Shown in pieces: positions 51,589 to 54,018 of a stretch of 54,018 bases of DNA; the stretch's first letter is position 1; each line of letters begins with the position of its first letter. Position numbers and translations under genes: made by a program. The notes under the pieces were generated by a model. The model saw nothing but the letters and a program-made list of their open reading frames with translations, made no database searches and had not been told where the DNA came from. This DNA comes from Phycisphaerae bacterium (GTDB lineage Bacteria > Planctomycetota > Phycisphaerae > Sedimentisphaerales > UBA12454): the NCBI GenBank assembly GCA_041652575.1, contig JBAZHC010000019.1, positions 1 to 54,018 of the forward strand, written 5' to 3'.

Positions 51589-51650
51589 CTCGAAGCGAAG
51601 CGGAGACCCCCACGCTTAGTTTTCTCGTTTCGAGGAAACTGTGGGGGGCA
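51589..51650. repeat. Long palindromic hairpin next to the HNH gene
   Basis: CCCCCAC (51607-51613) and AGTTTTCTCG (51618-51627) pair with CGAGGAAACT (51631-51640) and GTGGGGG (51641-51647), with a 4-base bulge. It lies a few bases past the HNH-AP2 stop codon, and could be a palindromic element or a terminator lacking a T-run. Confidence 0.6.
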
Positions 51651-51652
51651 GA

Positions 51653-52240
51653 TCATCCAGACGCATCGGGATGGTTCAACTTAGCAAATTCTCCATACAG
51701 TTCTTTTGCCGCCTCGTCATAAGCCTTTGCCGCTTCTATTTCATCGTCGAACATACCGAGGTGTATTTTTTTATATTTGTAATAGATAATCGCTCGCCAT
51801 TTATTGGTTCTTTTATCTATGGACACTCCTTTATATTGTGAGCTTAGCGTACTTAGGCTTTTTCTTTTGTTATAGTTATTTTCTGCTATTGTTACTATTC
51901 GCAGATTATCTCTTTTGTTATTTAGTCCGTCTCCGTCCTTATGGTCGACGCAGTATCCTCTCCCCGGCCGCATAATTTCCCGGTGCATACTCACATTTAC
52001 GCCGGCACCGTTTTTTCTGTGTGCGTAGAAACGGTTTATGCATCTTTTGGCGTACCATTTATATTCCTTTAATTTTTCATAATCTTGGCTGTCGACTATT
52101 GCGTATTTATTTTGGGTAAGTTTGATTTTCCTGAAGGGCTGTCCGTATCGCCATTTGCGATAACGCAGCAGAAAATATACAGCGATACTTTCGATGAATG
52201 TTGGATAGTGGAAATTAAAATTGATATTTATTTTGGACAT
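51653..52240 (-). CDS. HNH endonuclease with C-terminal AP2 DNA-binding domain
   Basis: The 195-residue protein contains an NUMOD/HNH region (residues about 65-125: NVSMHREIMRPGRGYCVDHKDGDGLNNKRDNLRIVTIAENNYNKR, with VDHKDGDGLNNKRDNL typical of HNH) and an AP2 domain (about 130-190: QYKGVSIDKRTNKWRAIIYYKYKKIHLGMFDDEIEAAKAYDEAAKELYG). This pairing is common in homing-type endonucleases of phages and introns. No intron or host gene is evident, so it is likely a solo mobile gene. It sits among dispersed repeats. Confidence 0.87.
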   Translation of the reverse strand: MSKININFNFHYPTFIESIAVYFLLRYRKWRYGQPFRKIKLTQNKYAIVDSQDYEKLKEYKWYAKRCINRFYAHRKNGAGVNVSMHREIMRPGRGYCVDHKDGDGLNNKRDNLRIVTIAENNYNKRKSLSTLSSQYKGVSIDKRTNKWRAIIYYKYKKIHLGMFDDEIEAAKAYDEAAKELYGEFAKLNHPDASG

Positions 52241-52414
52241 AATGATTTCTCTTTTGAAATTATTAAGATTGAATTTATGGATGGTTACGAAAAATGTTCT
52301 TTTTGTACCTAACTATACCGGTATTTTACCATATTTTTAATAAAAGTCAAGAATAAACCTCATTTTTTTGATAAAAATGTACATTCCCCTGATTAACCTC
52401 AAAACTGGAGTTTA

Positions 52415-52458
52415 CCCCGTGAGATGTCCGCCCGCAGGCGAGACTTATCTCATCGGGG
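52415..52458. repeat. Palindromic element between HNH gene and SorC-like gene
   Basis: CCCCGTGAGAT and ATCTCATCGGGG form the outer arms (one bulged base), with inner CGCC-CGCA-GGCG. GCAAG-TTTTTT-CTTGC follows at 52458-52473. It resembles the other small palindromes in size and GC content. Confidence 0.6.
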
Positions 52459-52602
52459 CAAGTTTTTTCTTGCGCATTTGTTGCTATGTGGACAAGATTA
52501 GCCGGAATTGCGCACAGATTTCCATGGTGGTTAATTTGCCTATTTTAACATGCTTCGGCATATCTATAGAAATTTTAGCAATATTAATTTTTCTATAAAC
52601 AA

Positions 52603-52629
52603 AGAGATAATTTGATACGTATTATCTCT
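52603..52629. promoter_or_regulatory. Perfect 9-9-9 inverted repeat upstream of the SorC-like gene
   Basis: AGAGATAAT (52603-52611), nine spacer bases, then ATTATCTCT (52621-52629). It may be an operator; the SorC family binds such dyads, though the adjacent protein lacks the DNA-binding domain. Confidence 0.4.
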
Positions 52630-52683
52630 GTAAAGTCGGAGAAAGAGAATGAGAGAGCGGAGTAAAGACATCTCTGTCAATGG

Positions 52684-52710
52684 TTGCCTAATAGACGATA
52701 ATTATATAAC
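52684..52710 (+). promoter_or_regulatory. Weak promoter candidate of the SorC-like gene
   Basis: TTGCCT (52684-52689) and TATAAC (52705-52710) with a 15-base spacer. The short spacing keeps confidence low. Confidence 0.25.
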
Positions 52711-52755
52711 GTGGATTTTTTCAACAATTTAAGTGTCAAACAAAAGGAGAATAAA

Positions 52756-53751
52756 ATGAAAGAGGAATTAATGTTTGCACAGTTTGGTAGACTTTTCGAA
52801 CTAACCGCACGGATGGCCAGCTTAACTAAACTGCCGTGTATTCATATCGTACCTGCGGAACTAGTAGGACGGGACGTGTGGGAGGCAACGGAAAAAGATG
52901 GTGTAAATGAGTTTAATGCCATGTTGGGTGCGGCAGCCTCTAGCATAATAAGTCGCGAATTACAAACAATGTTTACACTAAAATCAGCAAGAGAGGGATT
53001 GTTTCCTAATAGACATGAGCCGCTTAGAATAGGTGTTGCTGGAGGCCAGGCAACATATTTTACAATTGACGGTATGCCTGTATTGGATGCTGGTTCATTT
53101 AAAATTAAGATAGCCCCTTTAGTCATAGGCTCAGTTCCACAACATAGATATTCTGCTGGAGCAAATGCGGAAATGATGGCTTCTAAAATAACATACCAGG
53201 CCACAGATCCTGGAATGCCAACAATCAAACGATTCGCATCAGTTGATGGAATAGAAGAATGGTCAGAAGAAGGAATGTCTTCCTATAATGTTAAAATTAG
53301 ACAAGATATTTTGAAGGAGCGAACCGGATTGGGATTGGAGTTAACAGGCTTTTTTGATTTGGATTATGTACTAGTTGGTATTGGCCAGCACAGTAATGAA
53401 AAACATCTGGTGACAAATCTTTCCGAGCATATTAAAACATTGTATAATGGTAAGGCTCCGGATGACTTGATGGGAGATGTTTGCTCCCGTTTATTTAATT
53501 CAAAGGGCAATGAAATAGACTATGATAGGCAGGACAGATTTGTAACAATATCATTTAGGGCATTAGAGCTTCTTGTTCAGAGAAAAACTCCTGTGATTGC
53601 TGTTGCCGGTGGGCTGAGCAAGGTAAAAGCAATAAATACTATAGCAGTAGTAAGAAATAGCCCTCATTCTATTATAAATGGCTTGATTACAGATGAACTT
53701 ACTGCGATGCAATTGCTGAATATAAATAGCAGGGGGCATGGATACTGTTAA
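52756..53751 (+). CDS. SorC-type sugar-binding regulator domain without HTH
   Basis: The start at 52756 has AAAGGAG seven bases upstream; an earlier codon at 52711 is unlikely. The 331 residues match the C-terminal effector domain of SorC/DeoR regulators: LRIGVAGGQATYFTIDGM, PLVIGSVPQHRYSAGANAEMMASKI, DYVLVGIGQ, GDVCSRLFNSKGNEID and VIAVAGGLSKVKAINTIAVVRN-SIINGLITDELTAMQLL. The N-terminal winged helix that binds DNA is missing; residues 1-70 are a helical segment without such a motif. The gene is more AT-rich than its neighbours. Function as a solo sensor or enzyme of the isomerase-like fold is unknown. Confidence 0.75.
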   Translation: MKEELMFAQFGRLFELTARMASLTKLPCIHIVPAELVGRDVWEATEKDGVNEFNAMLGAAASSIISRELQTMFTLKSAREGLFPNRHEPLRIGVAGGQATYFTIDGMPVLDAGSFKIKIAPLVIGSVPQHRYSAGANAEMMASKITYQATDPGMPTIKRFASVDGIEEWSEEGMSSYNVKIRQDILKERTGLGLELTGFFDLDYVLVGIGQHSNEKHLVTNLSEHIKTLYNGKAPDDLMGDVCSRLFNSKGNEIDYDRQDRFVTISFRALELLVQRKTPVIAVAGGLSKVKAINTIAVVRNSPHSIINGLITDELTAMQLLNINSRGHGYC

Positions 53752-53983
53752 AAACTTTTTTGAATGATTGTTTAAGGCAAACGGCGACGCAGCCGCCCAA
53801 GGCGGTAGTTTCACACATATATTTAATCCCCACCATCAGAATCTCCTGAAAAAACTCCCCATGAAAAAATATCTAAATATTTAAATATCTAATACGCATT
53901 CCAATAAATTTTCGCGCGCCAGAAAATAAGACTTGCGCTATCGTATAACTTATGGCATAGTTGTCCTAAAAAGGAAATTTGCC
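53752..53983. other. Intergenic region after SorC-like gene
   Basis: A small CCGCC-CAA-GGCGG hairpin lies at 53793-53805 and could mark the transcript end, without a T-run. Nothing else is seen. Confidence 0.3.
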
Positions 53984-54018
53984 ATGAATGTACAGCCGCA
54001 TACACCAACAGACATCGC
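53984..54018 (+). CDS. Possible start of a gene cut off by the window edge
   Basis: ATG at 53984 with AAGGAAA eight bases upstream opens MNVQPHTPTDI, open to the window end. Too short to identify. Confidence 0.35.
   Translation, partial: MNVQPHTPTDI

Larger units (their letters stand above)
52241..52755. other. AT-rich intergenic region before the SorC-like gene
   Basis: About 515 bases without a supported gene. It holds the two palindromes and a weak promoter-like pair listed separately. A 76-codon frame at 52368-52598 runs through a palindromic element and is not credible. Confidence 0.4.

Noticed and set aside
51338..51652. Non-coding RNA between the membrane protein and HNH gene
   Set aside because: The stretch is explained by dispersed repeats; no known RNA motif was recognised.
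51653..52240. HNH-AP2 gene as part of a group I intron or intein
   Set aside because: No interrupted host gene or intron structure is visible on either side.
52368..52598. 76-codon frame through the palindromic element
   Set aside because: It reads through the palindrome and AT-rich DNA, with no ribosome site or protein-like pattern.

Overview
The window is a gene-dense bacterial chromosome segment of moderate GC. Its content points to an anaerobic or facultative, Gram-negative member of the Planctomycetota, most likely Phycisphaerae-like. Supporting points are the tetratricopeptide protein carrying two RNA-polymerase-alpha-CTD-like modules, a fused SecDF, meso-DAP-type MurE with MurF and MraY, an outer-membrane beta-barrel protein, phosphatidylethanolamine synthesis genes, and a siroheme-type heme pathway. 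The phylum assignment is inference from gene content; no rRNA gene is present.

Layout. 1-746: decayed RHS/YD-repeat tail. 747-4888 (minus): ECF sigma factor translationally coupled to a very large membrane-anchored regulator with carboxypeptidase-regulatory-like repeats and a C-terminal redoxin fold. 5335-15181 (plus): type II secretion/type IV pilus-like operon (GspL/PilM-N, PilO, PilP/GspC, GspE, GspF, PilZ, secretin, four pseudopilin-class proteins). 15178-16506 (minus): membrane alpha/beta-hydrolase-fold protein that appears catalytically dead. 16973-20909 (plus): murE-murF-mraY, closed by a bidirectional terminator shared with enolase (minus). 22410-23238 (minus): two small membrane proteins. 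23406-26946 (plus): psd, pssA, a methyltransferase and an orphan E2 acyltransferase. Then tRNA-Arg(CCG), a porin-like barrel, a PstS-like binding protein, a histidine kinase and response regulator, and 6-phosphogluconolactonase. 32922-41320 (minus): alphaCTD-TPR protein, SpoIID-like protein, tgt, yajC, secDF and a LysM protein, read as one operon. 41524-49757 (plus): ccsA/hemX-like, hemA, hemC, cobA-hemD fusion, NirJ/AhbC-like radical SAM, hemB, and an AhbD-like radical SAM fused to siroheme-decarboxylase-like domains. After that come hisI (minus), a flippase-like membrane protein (plus), a repeat-rich stretch, an HNH-AP2 endonuclease (minus), and a SorC-type sugar-binding protein lacking its HTH.

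The two most interesting signals overlap at 45.8-49.8 kb. First, the cluster holds nearly the whole alternative (siroheme-dependent) heme route in compact form, with the two siroheme decarboxylase subunits apparently reduced to their RAM-like halves and fused behind a radical SAM enzyme. Second, both radical SAM genes are interrupted in frame by several different palindromic repeat elements (at least four insertions) that are translated rather than disruptive, in the manner of Rickettsia palindromic elements. Related dispersed repeats also occur in the RHS remnant, at the starts of psd and the AhbD-like gene, at the stop codons of eno and hisI, inside murF, and in the 51.3-51.65 kb mosaic. The genome therefore seems to carry several families of small mobile palindromes that contribute to coding sequence.
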